Of a stretch of DNA of 64,000 nt, positions 49,317 to 58,670 are shown in pieces. The DNA is from Lineus longissimus. Taxonomy: Eukaryota > Nemertea > Pilidiophora > Heteronemertea > Lineidae. A program made the position numbers and the translations under genes. Below the pieces are notes generated by a model that did not search any database, had not been told where the DNA came from, and saw only the letters and a program-made list of their open reading frames with translations. Location of the stretch: the NCBI RefSeq assembly GCF_910592395.1, contig NC_088322.1, forward strand, positions 14,319,431-14,383,430, written 5' to 3'. Every line of letters begins with the position of its first letter. The first letter of the stretch is position 1.

Positions 49317-49373
49317 ATGAATATCGCTGCTGGACGAAGACAGACTATAGGACCTGCAAGTAAAATAGATGTG
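49317..49373 (+). CDS. possible alternative first coding exon, 19 codons, phase 0
   Basis: The ATG at 49317 (AAAATGA context) opens MNIAAGRRQTIGPASKIDV and meets a GTGGGT donor at 49374 in phase 0. The peptide is basic and hydrophilic like others in the series. Composition is moderately above the flanks. The donor is usable but not ideal, and another GT (GTAAAA) inside the exon gives phase 1. Confidence 0.4.
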
Positions 49374-49525
49374 GTGGGTATCAATGTTTTTTCTTTTATT
49401 GTCATCGTCATGATGACTCATTATAATTGTTTCCGGCGGTCGTGTCCTGCACAAACTGGCTGTCGTAGTAGTTATATGATGGCGCCACTAAAATATGTCA
49501 AAAGTCAAAACGTATAACACTGTGT

Positions 49526-49581
49526 TCATCCATCATCATCACCATCATGATAATCGACATCTTCGTCATCATCATCATCGT
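49526..49581. repeat. interrupted (ATC)n microsatellite
   Basis: Two short clusters of CATCAT triplets with interruptions. Simple sequence. Confidence 0.8.
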
Positions 49582-50140
49582 AGCCTCACAAGAATTAATA
49601 ATAATAATGCCAATAATTCTAAATTTAAAAAAACTTAATAGCAAGGTAGCTTTTTTGTGTCTGAGAATCCTCATCGTAAATGACTTGGACGCATTCCAAG
49701 CCGTTCCATGAGTAGATCAGTATCTAATACAGTATACAGTATCATTCAATACGGTAGTGAAGTTTTGCCAACCCTTAGTAATTATACCGTTTACGATTTA
49801 AAAAAGCTTAGTACGCTTCCTGAGTTAAAAGTACTTTTCCTGATCTGCCTTCACTATAGAGTGACCCTTCTGATTCAACATCATGCATGTTGTGCAGAAG
49901 CCAAGTTTGACTTCCAAAGGTGTACTCGCTTCCCCAGTACTGCGCAAACACGACACAATAAGCTTTGACTCTGCCAGCTGGTTAAGTACACTTCGCTTTA
50001 TAGTTTTTTGTTACACACTAGACAGCTGCTTCTACTCTCCTCACAATAATATAAAACTGTTCTTCCAAACGAGTCAAGATCGATGTTTTTTTTTCCTGTT
50101 TTCAACACAAAAGTAATGGACCATTCCTAGCTTGATGCAT

Positions 50141-50195
50141 TTTTAGCTCACCTCTTAGCAGAGGTGAGCTTATCCCATACCGTGGCGTCCGTCGT

Positions 50196-50266
<71 letters not shown>

Positions 50267-51262
50267 CGTCGTCCGTTAGCAGGGCACGTTTCGTAACTGT
50301 TAGAGCTATTGAGTTGAAACTTGGTACACATGTACCCTTATGTAATGACACCTTGGAGACCAAGTTTCGGTCCGATTCGTTTCATGGTTTGGCCACCAGG
50401 GGGCCAAACGTTAAAAGTGAAAATATGCAATATCTCCCTTAATAGTAGTCGGGAAATTTTGAAAAAAATATGGTAGGTACTTCTAGCAAAGGTGCATCAT
50501 ATATCCTCCGGGTTTTTGATTTGCCCTCCTTTTCAAGGTCACAGAGGTCAAATAGTGTAAATTGGCCGTTAGGATGTAACGATGGCACGTTTCTAAACTG
50601 CAATGACTATTGATCCCAAATTTGGTACACATTTACCCCTTAGTCAGGTAATCTCAGGGACCGAAGTTTGGTCCAATATGATTCACCACTTGACCACCAG
50701 GGGGCAAAATCCAAAAACCTTAAAAATTTGATTATTCCTTAACTTCTTGCCCGATTGCCACCAATTTGATATCATGGGTACATCTAACCGCCATACAATA
50801 TATGTCACACAGGTTTTTAATTTGACCTTCTTGTCAAGGTCACAGAGGTCAAATGGCGTAAATTGGCCGTTTCTTAACTGCAATGACTATTGATCACAAA
50901 TTAAGTACACATGTACCCCTTGGTCAGGTGGTCTCAGGTACCGAAGTTTGGTGCGATCTGATTTGCCGCTTGGCCTCCAGGGAGGGGGCCAAATCGTAAA
51001 TTCTTCAAAATGCCATTATTCCTAGTATTACTTGCCTGATTGGCACCAATTTTATATCATAGGTACATCTAATTCTAACAACCATTCAATGTGTCACCCG
51101 GGTCTTCTTTGATTTGACCTACTTTTTAAGGTCACAGAGGTCGAATGTACTGTAAATTGGCCATTTTGGGGAAATTGTAATTGCTTGGACCTACATCAAA
51201 CCTAACACTACATGACACAATACCATGCTCTTTATCCATCTTTCCTCCACATGAGGTGAGCA
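50141..51262. repeat. dispersed repeat with hairpin end and three internal units
   Basis: The element opens with an 11-bp stem, AGCTCACCTCT to AGAGGTGAGCT (50145-50155 with 50160-50170), around a TAGC loop, followed by a CGT microsatellite. Then come three diverged units of roughly 270-300 bp, each with a TTGGTACACAT-like start, an ACC(A/T)CCAGG(G) block and an AAGGTCACAGAGGTC block. It closes with GAGGTGAGC at 51252-51260, an inverted match to the left end. Non-autonomous repeats of this look are common in marine invertebrates. I see no coding capacity. Confidence 0.7.
50186..50276. repeat. (CGT)n microsatellite
   Basis: About 28 CGT/GTC triplets, pure in the centre and interrupted by CCGTC at both ends, inside the dispersed repeat. 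Open frames across it in several phases are artefacts that encode poly-Arg or poly-Ser. Confidence 0.95.
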
Positions 51263-51849
51263 CAATGGCCCTGGCCATTTCATTAGATTTGTCAAAGGCT
51301 GTTTCAGAGGTCTTTAGCCACAGCTCGAGTCAGTCACATACGTTTGTTTCAACTCGAGGTTCTTTTGCACACCATCTCTAGTCATTGCATGACATTCACA
51401 CATTGATTCAAGCCTTGAAGTCAAACAGCCTTTGTAGTTAACTCTGATAGATACGTGTAGAAATGCGTTATGAACAACATAGTCACGTTTTGCAACCCCC
51501 TCGGAACCAACTCTTCTATCCTCTTCCTTCTATTCAGTGAAGTGTGTTGCAGAACGATGTCTCCTACCGTAGCTCCAAGATGGCATTGGCATCGGCTTGC
51601 ACTTGTCTGGCTTTGGCAGATGAGCCAATAAGATCTGCCTAGCAACCGCTGTACCCCACCGACAGCATGAGATGTTTAACTAAAATTTTCAATCGTGAAT
51701 TAGGTTCTTTTAATAGCATTATATACTTTTTTACGATTAGCTACAGATGTTGGAATCATAAATTGTTGAGAGTTCGTGACTGCCAGGTTTAACCGATTTA
51801 AAAATATTCAAAAAGTAAATTAAACAAAGTACATGTGATATAAGTTGCC
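51263..51849. other. non-coding stretch
   Basis: Short frames on both strands without splice signals or domains. Confidence 0.45.
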
Positions 51850-53050
51850 TTATTCGAGCATTTGATCTTCCCGTATCTGTGCTGCCAATCGACCTGGCGT
51901 AGATCGATGCCAATTTGACCAAGCCTCGACAACATGCTCGTAGATGGCATCGCCGAAGACTCCATTACCTGTAGTGTCGATCTCAGTTACAGTTGGGTAT
52001 CGAACCGTTCGAGTTGGCATTTGGGTCAGTTTTCTTCTCATCATCGGTTTCTTCTCATCATCGGTTTGTCATGTTTGTTTGTTAATGTTATCAGTTGAAA
52101 AAGATTTAGAGTTGATTTCGTCAGTTGCGCTCACTGTGTGTTATATCATCAGTTGAAGCGGATCGACTGTTGACTTCGTCAGTTGCACTCACTTTGAGTT
52201 ATCATCAGTTGAAGCGGATCGACTGCTGACTTCGTCAGTTGCACTCACTTTGAGTTATCATCAGTTGAAGCGGATCGACTGTTGACTTCGTCAGTTGCAC
52301 TCACTTTGAGTTATCATCAGTTGAAGCGGATCGACTGTTGACTTCGTCAGTTGCACTCACTGTGTTATCATCAGTTGAAGCGGGTCGACTGTTGACTTCG
52401 TCAGTTGCACTCACTGTGTTATCATCAGTTAAAGCAGATTGATTGTTGATTTCGTCAGTTGTATTCCTTGTCATTTCTTTTATATTCGAGTTCGATGGAA
52501 CAACTATTTCGGTGCATAAAAAACCTCGTATCCCTTGTTGAATAATTTCCGGTCATCTGAAAAATACAGGGTGATTTTACTCGACACTAACCTCATTTCA
52601 AGGTTAATGTAGGTGTATTTGTTGCTGGTGAGGTCAAGCAGGCACGTTGGCCATTTGGCAAAAAAGTCACATTTTCCTGAATGATATCAAATCGACGTGG
52701 CTGGTGTGGACGTGTAACCAACTTGACTGTGGCTCCGTCTTCTTTGATTGCTAATTTCTTAATGGCGTCGCCAATCAATGGCGCAATGGCTAAACTAATA
52801 AGTCAGCTGTGGAGTAATGAACTAGGATCGCCAAAGGCAAGTTGTCCGGTTATGCTTGCGTGCATTGGTTCAGTACCATCAATGTCAGTCTCTTGAACCT
52901 TTCGCTTCGTTTTAGCTTAGGTGCCAACATGCTGAAATCAAGGACGAACATTATGCTGAAATCAAGGACGAACGTTGTTCGGCTTATTCTTTCTATAGTT
53001 TCTTTAACCCAAACTCTTTCGGCCCTAATTCTCGTTCCGTGTTCTGACAA
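51850..53050 (-). pseudogene. frame-broken coding region with an internal minisatellite
   Basis: Read leftward, protein-like segments follow one another in shifting frames: about 52900-52600 (LAFGDPSSLLHS, one stop, then LAIAPLIGDAIKKLAIKEDG), about 52600-52500 (RLVSSKITLYFSDDRKLF), the minisatellite, then 52044-51850 (TRTVRYPTVTEIDTTGNGVF...) ending in a stop. Each part has good amino-acid mixture, and the order suggests one ancestral protein. At least one stop and several frameshifts interrupt it, so it is probably a pseudogene or a dead transposon gene. No intron signals are needed between parts. I do not recognise the family. Confidence 0.4.
52089..52472. repeat. 54/56-bp minisatellite, about seven copies
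   Basis: Copies of ATCATCAGTTGAAGCGGATC... start at about 52089, 52145, 52201, 52257, 52313, 52367 and 52421. The inner copies are nearly identical and the outer ones diverged. Spacing is 56 for the left copies and 54 for the last ones. On the reverse strand the 54-bp form is 18 in-frame codons (NTVSATDEVNSRPASTDD), while the 56-bp form shifts the frame. Confidence 0.9.
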
Positions 53051-53195
53051 ATTGAAAGATCTAATCTCGTGGCATCCCCTTGTTGCTTGCTAATTGCTCT
53101 TACCGTAACGATGCTCATAATCTGCGTTTGGCCATACTAATGAACCAGCTAGGATAATGAGATGGTGCGGCCAATGGCCAGGTACAACTGCATGT

Positions 53196-53225
53196 ACAGG
53201 TGCCGATTGGTTGACGTCACAGATG
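53196..53225. promoter_or_regulatory. CCAAT plus CRE promoter-like pair
   Basis: ATTGG at 53206-53210 is a reverse CCAAT box, and TGACGTCA at 53212-53219 is a full CRE. The pairing of NF-Y and CREB/ATF sites at short distance is common in proximal promoters. A second CCAAT lies at 53171-53175. The site is about 640 bp upstream of the first-exon candidate at 53850 and may serve it. Confidence 0.4.
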
Positions 53226-53849
53226 ATGTACTCTGTGGAGAGCAGGTACACCTATCGGCAGCTACGTGCAACTTGATCTGACTCACCTGACTTCTGTCAA
53301 CAATCTCATGTTAATATACCATACTACACATTGTACCAACAGTGTTAATCAAGTGTAAATTTACATTCTGATCCAAGGTTTAGGCCCTTTTAAACATGCT
53401 GTGTCGTATATTGTGAAAACGAATTGTTTTGGAAAGTTTTGTGTTTGGTAAGCAAATGAGCTTACATACTAATCATACGAAATAGGTAACCTTAATATTA
53501 TTCTTTGAAAAATGAACTGTTTAGAGCAACCTGACATTTAAAAGTATAACGTTTAATCCAGTGTTGGACAACTACCTGAAGGCCAATTCGATTTTTATTC
53601 AGTTTTGGAAAAAAGAATATGTTTGGTGCCACTAACTTTTATTAAAAAGTAAAAGCAATGTTTCGGATAGTTCTTGAAACGATTCATACATCTTTGGAAT
53701 TACACTTCACAGACACCTTTCTTTGATAATATGCTGTGGTCTAGGCCTGTAGTTTTGTAAAAGAACTAGTGTTTTGCTCAGTCTCGGACAACTTACGGAG
53801 AAATTGGTTCCCGTGATGGCATTACACTGAGTACTTGGACCGCCTCACC

Positions 53850-53966
53850 ATGCTCCAAGTAGCCACCACCGAAACCTTGCGGGGGTCACATAGTCTACTA
53901 AACTCGCCAGCTGATCATAGACCGAGGAAATCGATACCCACAGGGGATCTGGACTACGACGATCTG
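53850..53966 (+). CDS. alternative first coding exon, 39 codons, phase 0
   Basis: The ATG at 53850 sits in an excellent context (CCTCACCATGC) and opens 39 codons (MLQVATTETLRGSHSLLNSP...GDLDYDDL) into a GTAGGT donor at 53967 in phase 0. The exon is G+C-rich. The peptide is hydrophilic, with a basic HRPRK segment and an acidic end. The same frame stays open past the donor to 54134, into repeat-like DNA, so a read-through coding alternative exists. A CCAAT/CRE pair lies about 640 bp upstream. Confidence 0.5.
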
Positions 53967-54034
53967 GTAGGTCTAAAAAAGGTTGGCTACAGATCATTAT
54001 CCGCTGCTCTGTTATTAGGTACTGAAAAGGATCT

Positions 54035-54290
54035 GATTGAAACAACACCTACTTGCCTCGGTCAAAGGGCCGACGCCGCTACCACTTTCTCAGGAGTTTT
54101 CCTCCCACCTGGCTGCTGCGCCCGGGTGTTTTAACGACACCACAATGTCATGGAGCTGATGCTGCCGCTGTCCCATTTATACTCCCTAGCCTGGATGCTG
54201 CGGTCGGGAGTCGAAACAACACCTACAGGTCATGGGGCCGACGCTCTTCCACTTCGCTAATGCTGTCCCCAGCTACTGCGGTTACCACAC
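54035..54290. repeat. diverged tandem repeat, about 80-95 bp units
   Basis: Blocks beginning AACAACACCTAC or ACGACACCACAA start at 54041, about 54136 and 54215. Each is followed by GTCATGG-type and GCTGTCCC-type motifs. G+C-rich. On the reverse strand a TTTCGACTCCCGACC word resembles a tRNA T loop, so the unit may derive from a SINE. Confidence 0.5.
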
Positions 54291-55187
54291 TTCATTTCTG
54301 TTCCTTCTTCACACCACATGATATCAAATGGACATGTAGAGATATCTTCTCGACTTCTACTTGTTATGACTCGCCTTGGCAATATGACCATTTTGTCCTT
54401 GTACTAAGACAGCTTGATATAGAAATCATCTGCTCTACCGGAAACAATCCTAGCCATTTCCTGTTCTGGGATCGAATAGCTCACTTCAGCTGAAATCATG
54501 TTCCTCTTTATGTATGTTGAAGGAGAGTGTGCGAAGGTAATGGCGGAGATTTGTTCGGTACAAATACGGCACAACATTGAACTTGGCACTGGTCATACAG
54601 CCAACCAACGTTTCACATTTCTCGGGCGGTGAAAATGAACCTTTTCATTTCCTGTTTAAAAGTCCGGTGCAGATCAGTCAGCGAGATACGACCTGATGAA
54701 CATGCGAACAAATAGGGCCTGCAATAGGGTTCAATTCAGAAATTGGAAATGCGCCAAGCCGTGTTGTCGTGACCTCCTGGATATGATATGGAATTGCTTC
54801 ATCAATTCTTTATAATCTCTGTCTGATACGCCACATTGCTCAGCAAGCGAATTGGGAGTAACAACCTAATGTGACATTGAAAAGTTGTTTTCTTTAAGAG
54901 TGTAACATATGCCAAGCTACCATAATCCGCTAAAATATAAATCGTTGTAATTTTTTTTCTGAAATTTACTCCAATCGCAAAAAATGATACAAATTATGAA
55001 AATATTTTGCAGTTATTTTGAATAATTGCAAAAGAATAAGTGAAGGCCTTGCAGGAAGGTTCGGATATAATGTAGTGCCAAGGTGACTGGATAATTATAC
55101 TGACTCGACCATTAACAGTAATGGGAGTACTTGATAACGCCATCATGAACCATCATAACTTTTCCATCTAACCTACTCTACATGCAG
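54291..55187. other. non-coding stretch
   Basis: A+T-rich. No supported features. Confidence 0.5.
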
Positions 55188-55292
55188 TGCTCATCCTCTA
55201 TGCTAAAGGTCGCGACTGCGCTGGCATCTCCTCGTTTCATCCAGATTGCTCTCCAGTGCCATGTGGTACTGGAAACAACCATGACATTGCTT
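55188..55292 (+). CDS. possible internal exon, 105 nt
   Basis: A strong acceptor (CTAACCTACTCTACATGCAG, ending at 55187) and a GTAAGA donor at 55293 bound a G+C-rich 105-base segment, a multiple of three. Two frames are open: one reads KGRDCAGISSFHPDCSPVPC (four Cys), the other contains an ATG at 55200 (MLKVATALASPRFIQIALQC) and ends in phase 0. The second could be yet another first exon of the series, the first a Cys-rich internal exon. I cannot choose between them from the sequence and recognise no domain. Confidence 0.35.
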
Positions 55293-55395
55293 GTAAGAGT
55301 TCTCTTTCTCTGCTGACAGTTGTGACAAGTTTATTTCCGATATTTTCTTGGATTTTCTTTGATTTGGGACTATCTCTCGGAGATTAGATCAGAAC

Positions 55396-55431
55396 ATGAT
55401 GGGTGATACGGATGCTGGGGACGAGGATAAG
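55396..55431 (+). CDS. alternative first coding exon, 12 codons, phase 0
   Basis: Tandem ATGs at 55396 and 55399 open MMGDTDAGDEDK, followed by a GTACGC donor at 55432 in phase 0. The start context is good (AACATGATGG). The peptide is strongly acidic with one final lysine, and the island is G+C-rich. It is short, so chance cannot be excluded, but base composition and phase match the stronger members. It lies 100 bp after the donor of the 55188 exon. Confidence 0.45.
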
Positions 55432-56325
55432 GTACGCAAACCGCACCATTTTTTCGAAATATTTTCCCGCGTAATTAGGACATGAGAGATGCAGTTCAGG
55501 GCTCTGATTGTGCAGCTCTTCTGGACTTAACGGTGACCTAATTTCGGACAAAAAAGACAAGTTTGTAACTTGGTTATCAAGGCGAGTGCTGTGGTTGGGC
55601 AAGTCACTTGACAGCATATAGTGATGGCGGGCTGATATTTTAGGCCCTGTCCGGTGTAACGTTTTTGTCAAATGTTCTTGTTCTTAGGTGTTTCCTCTAT
55701 TTTTTTATGAACGGTGAAAGATTGATTGATACTTTTTTTGTGTGTTTCTCCTCATGGTCTCCCTAGCTACCCTTTGTATGAAGTCACTGAAATATGATGT
55801 TACAGAAGTGTGGCAGTCGCAAATGTCCCTCTGGAAAAGTAATTAATGCGATTTAGCGAATATCTCAATAAAAATCAACAATAACTTAGTGAATATTTAA
55901 AGCCAACTTTACAACCTAAATCGAAAATAAATTGTACATCAGAGGAGAGTTGATAAAGGAATGAATGTTTAACCGAGTGATGACATGATATAGCCTTATG
56001 TGGCCGTTAAGATTAGCCCAATGCAGGTTTGAACAAGGAAGATGAAAAAGCACTGGCTTTGAAATGTATGCTTTGATGGTGGTTTGTCGCTGTGGGTACA
56101 TTAATAACTGCAACATACAATACACCTCAAAGGAACTATCTTTAAACGCTTAAAAACGGCCGAGTTGGCGAGAGAAGCTTGACTGAAAGATCAAATGATT
56201 GTAGTCTCCTCATGAATGGAAGGTCTTGGTCTTAGTTCAGGGCGCAGACTTCAATAGCGGGGTCGAATTTTGATCGAATGTTAAAAACGCGATTGATAAA
56301 TTGCCATTTTGTTTGTCTCAGCAGA
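55432..56325. other. non-coding stretch
   Basis: A+T-rich, without supported exons or repeats. Confidence 0.5.
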
Positions 56326-56411
56326 ATGAGCCACGGGCTACATTTCATTTTACTGCAGGCCGCATATCGTAATCTCGTTCTTATTCTATATGCCATCCTT
56401 TATACTTTCAG
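56326..56411 (+). CDS. possible first exon with hydrophobic N-terminus, phase 2
   Basis: The ATG at 56326 opens MSHGLHFILLQAAYRNLVLI..., a largely hydrophobic peptide of 28 codons that could be a signal anchor, and meets a strong donor (TTTCAG then GTAAGT at 56412) in phase 2. An AG at 56358 after TTCATTTTACTGCAG could instead be an acceptor, making a 53-base internal exon. The phase equals that of the membrane exon at 46248. Confidence 0.3.
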
Positions 56412-56634
56412 GTAAGTGTTACTTCTTACTTGATTCAAGTTTCTAAAGATATAATCATAGAAGTAAGCGCAGCCTGAAGGTAAGGTTTTGTGCGTATCAG
56501 TTTATATTTAGAAACAAGTAATAACATTCATAGTAACTTAAAACTGACATTTAGCAAAATCCCCGGAACGTATTCTTGCAGGTTTAGAGCTTAGCCATAT
56601 TGTAATAAGATATAATCTATTTACCGTTGTACAA

Positions 56635-56949
56635 ATGACAAATGGGAAAAGCACGAAATTCACGCCTGAAGCCGACAGGTTCTATTACCACAGTGGCCAA
56701 ACAAAATCATCGTTTTTAAATGAATACCCCGGTTATTGTATAATACAAATTATAGTACTGCCAGAATCGTCTGTACCTGATGAAAACGAGAGGATTGCCA
56801 TTCATTTCTCTATGATCCGATTGAGGAAAGATTCAGGCGATATATCGGTATATTCATTTCATTTGCCGCCGATAAAGTGTGATGGTGGAAAAGCGTTTTC
56901 TGTAAACGATTTAAATTTTTTTGCTATGCTTGAAATTACATTATCTTAA
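56635..56949 (+). CDS. 104-codon frame, weakly CUB-like, unassigned
   Basis: The ATG at 56635 opens 104 codons to a TAA at 56947-56949. The sequence is well mixed, with NEYPGYCIIQIIVLPESSVP followed by DENERIAIHFSMIRL. The order tyrosine/proline, Cys, an alternating hydrophobic strand, then ERIAIHFSMIRL recalls the middle of CUB domains (W.I..P.G..I.L.F..F.L), but the other cysteines are missing. Start context is ordinary and no splice signals bound it. It may be a small intronless gene, a retrocopy or chance. Confidence 0.3.
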   Translation: MTNGKSTKFTPEADRFYYHSGQTKSSFLNEYPGYCIIQIIVLPESSVPDENERIAIHFSMIRLRKDSGDISVYSFHLPPIKCDGGKAFSVNDLNFFAMLEITLS

Positions 56950-57261
56950 TTAAATTTAGAAGTATGATCGATTGGCATGAATAATGCCTGGGTCGCTCTT
57001 TCAAAATGAAGCACAAAAGGAAGGATTTATCACCCAATGTGTCATCCTTACCATACAATATTGATGAGAGTGTCGCTGTTCCTTAACACCGCGTGTTAAG
57101 AATGAATTGTTTGCTATTCATGATCAATTGATCAACCCATCCCCGAAAGTGATGAAAAAGGGATATTTGTTGATAAATTTGAATGGTGTGCAGAACTCTT
57201 TTAAATGATGCCGCTTCACATCAAATGTAACCGTAGCCTTAGTTAACTCTTGGCAAGTGAA

Positions 57262-57578
57262 TCATGACGAGTGACTACGTGAACCTATAACTCCGGCCTT
57301 ATACGGTACGCCGAGCCTGCACAATGAACTATGGTATTGATGCTGCAGGTTCAGCCTGAAATATTCCTTGAATTTAACCTCGTACATCCTCAGCTCAGAA
57401 ATCAAGGTTACAAAGTCCCCTTTTCGCTCTCTATCCCTCAGTAATGGATGCACCCAATGGCTCCTCGCAAGTTTATCGTTTTCAAGTAACGTTGTTACAA
57501 CAACTATATCATCTTCATAGACCTTTTCTTCTTCATCTAAAATGTCGTTCAGGACTAGAGCTGATATGCGACCAAGAA
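57262..57578 (-). mobile_element. PIF/Harbinger transposase N-terminal remnant
   Basis: A reverse frame open for about 105 codons contains an acidic lead (DEEEKVYEDD), then WVHPLLRDRERKGDFVTLIS and ELRMYEVKFKEYFRL. This matches the conserved start of PIF/Harbinger (HARBI1-like) transposases, where W-[VI]-x-P-[IL]-x-x-[RK]-x-x-x-G-x-[FY]-x-x-L-[VI]-x-E-L-R is followed by [FY]-x-x-[YF]-[FY]-R-[ML]. Homology stops soon after EYFRL; the DDE catalytic core is absent. The element is truncated and inactive. Confidence 0.6.
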
Positions 57579-58298
57579 TCTAGTCAAAAGATTAATAACT
57601 GCTGTTGAAACAGCTCGTTGCTCGCTCTTAATGTTACTTGTTGGTGATGCGGCCAACTGCATCCATTTAACCAGATCACGTTCCACCGGTATGACCATTG
57701 TAAAATTTCCAACCTCTTTCTGACGGTGTTGCGTTCGCTTAGACCCGTAGAGTGACGGGTTGATATCTAACTTACCGCTCGGATTGATTATGCTCACCTC
57801 ATTGAAAATCACGGGCTTGAAATAAGGGTGAGTCAATCTCTTACAAAGATATCAAATGGCTCATGTCACTCCTGACCCAACTCTGAATGCTTCACTTCGG
57901 CAGATTCCGTTCATGTACCATGTATCACGTTTCTAATTTATAACAATTGATCATATTCCGAACCCCTTTCTGTCAGTGCTACATGGCCGTAGGACGTTAT
58001 TGAATGTGTATTCAGGTTGGGACATGATTGAGTGAAAGTAGTCTTGTACTGGCACGGGAAGACTGTGCTCTAGGGAAGGCTCGATCTGAGAGAGTATTTG
58101 CATTTGGTCTTGTTGTTGAGATGATGATGTAGGTTGGGTTAGATCTAAGATGGCTGAGACCCCGGTCGAAGAGAGTCGTTCTGCTCTGTATTCGGGGACC
58201 GACCCGGATTCGACATCAGAGTAGGCAGGTGCTGATGTTTCCACTACACCATTCCAACAGTACAGCCTTCTGAGCCTGTTCAGCATCCGCCTTATCAA
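57555..58298 (-). pseudogene. decayed coding sequence upstream of the transposase
   Basis: Two reverse frames (58298-57951 and 57836-57555) look coding: the first is Ser/Gln rich (TQPTSSSQQQDQMQILSQIE), the second has NPSGKLDINPSLYGSKRTQH. The second overlaps the transposase frame, so a frameshift probably separates them. Harbinger elements often carry a second MADF/Myb-like gene, which might be the source, but no domain is recognisable. The reverse frame 58371-58670 may be a further part. Confidence 0.35.
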
Positions 58299-58670
58299 CG
58301 GCCAGCTATTAAATTACATTGTATTATCCTTGCTCCATTAAATCGGACAACCTCCCCATGGCTGAACTAATCATGTTCTGCTCATATAATTCAATTTGTG
58401 ATTAATTGCAGCGACGTGGACATATATATTATCACTTTGCATTTTGTAAGATAAAACGAAGACTGAATGCGATGAAATGATAATCATAATAATGGCTTGA
58501 TATGGTGTCGTTATAGGGAGTCTGGTGTTCGTAGAAAATGGAAACAGTGTCTTTCCAGCCATATACTTATTATGTGATTTCGTTAAGGGGTGCTCGTGAG
58601 ATGCTGTATCCTTGCCTACCATTGTCATGTACTTTGTTCTCTGCGCGCCTTTCAACAATGGTGAAGTCAC

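Noticed and set aside
50164-50442. Open frames of 71-92 codons across the CGT repeat, rich in arginine
   Set aside because: They are products of a triplet microsatellite, open on both strands and in several phases. Not coding.
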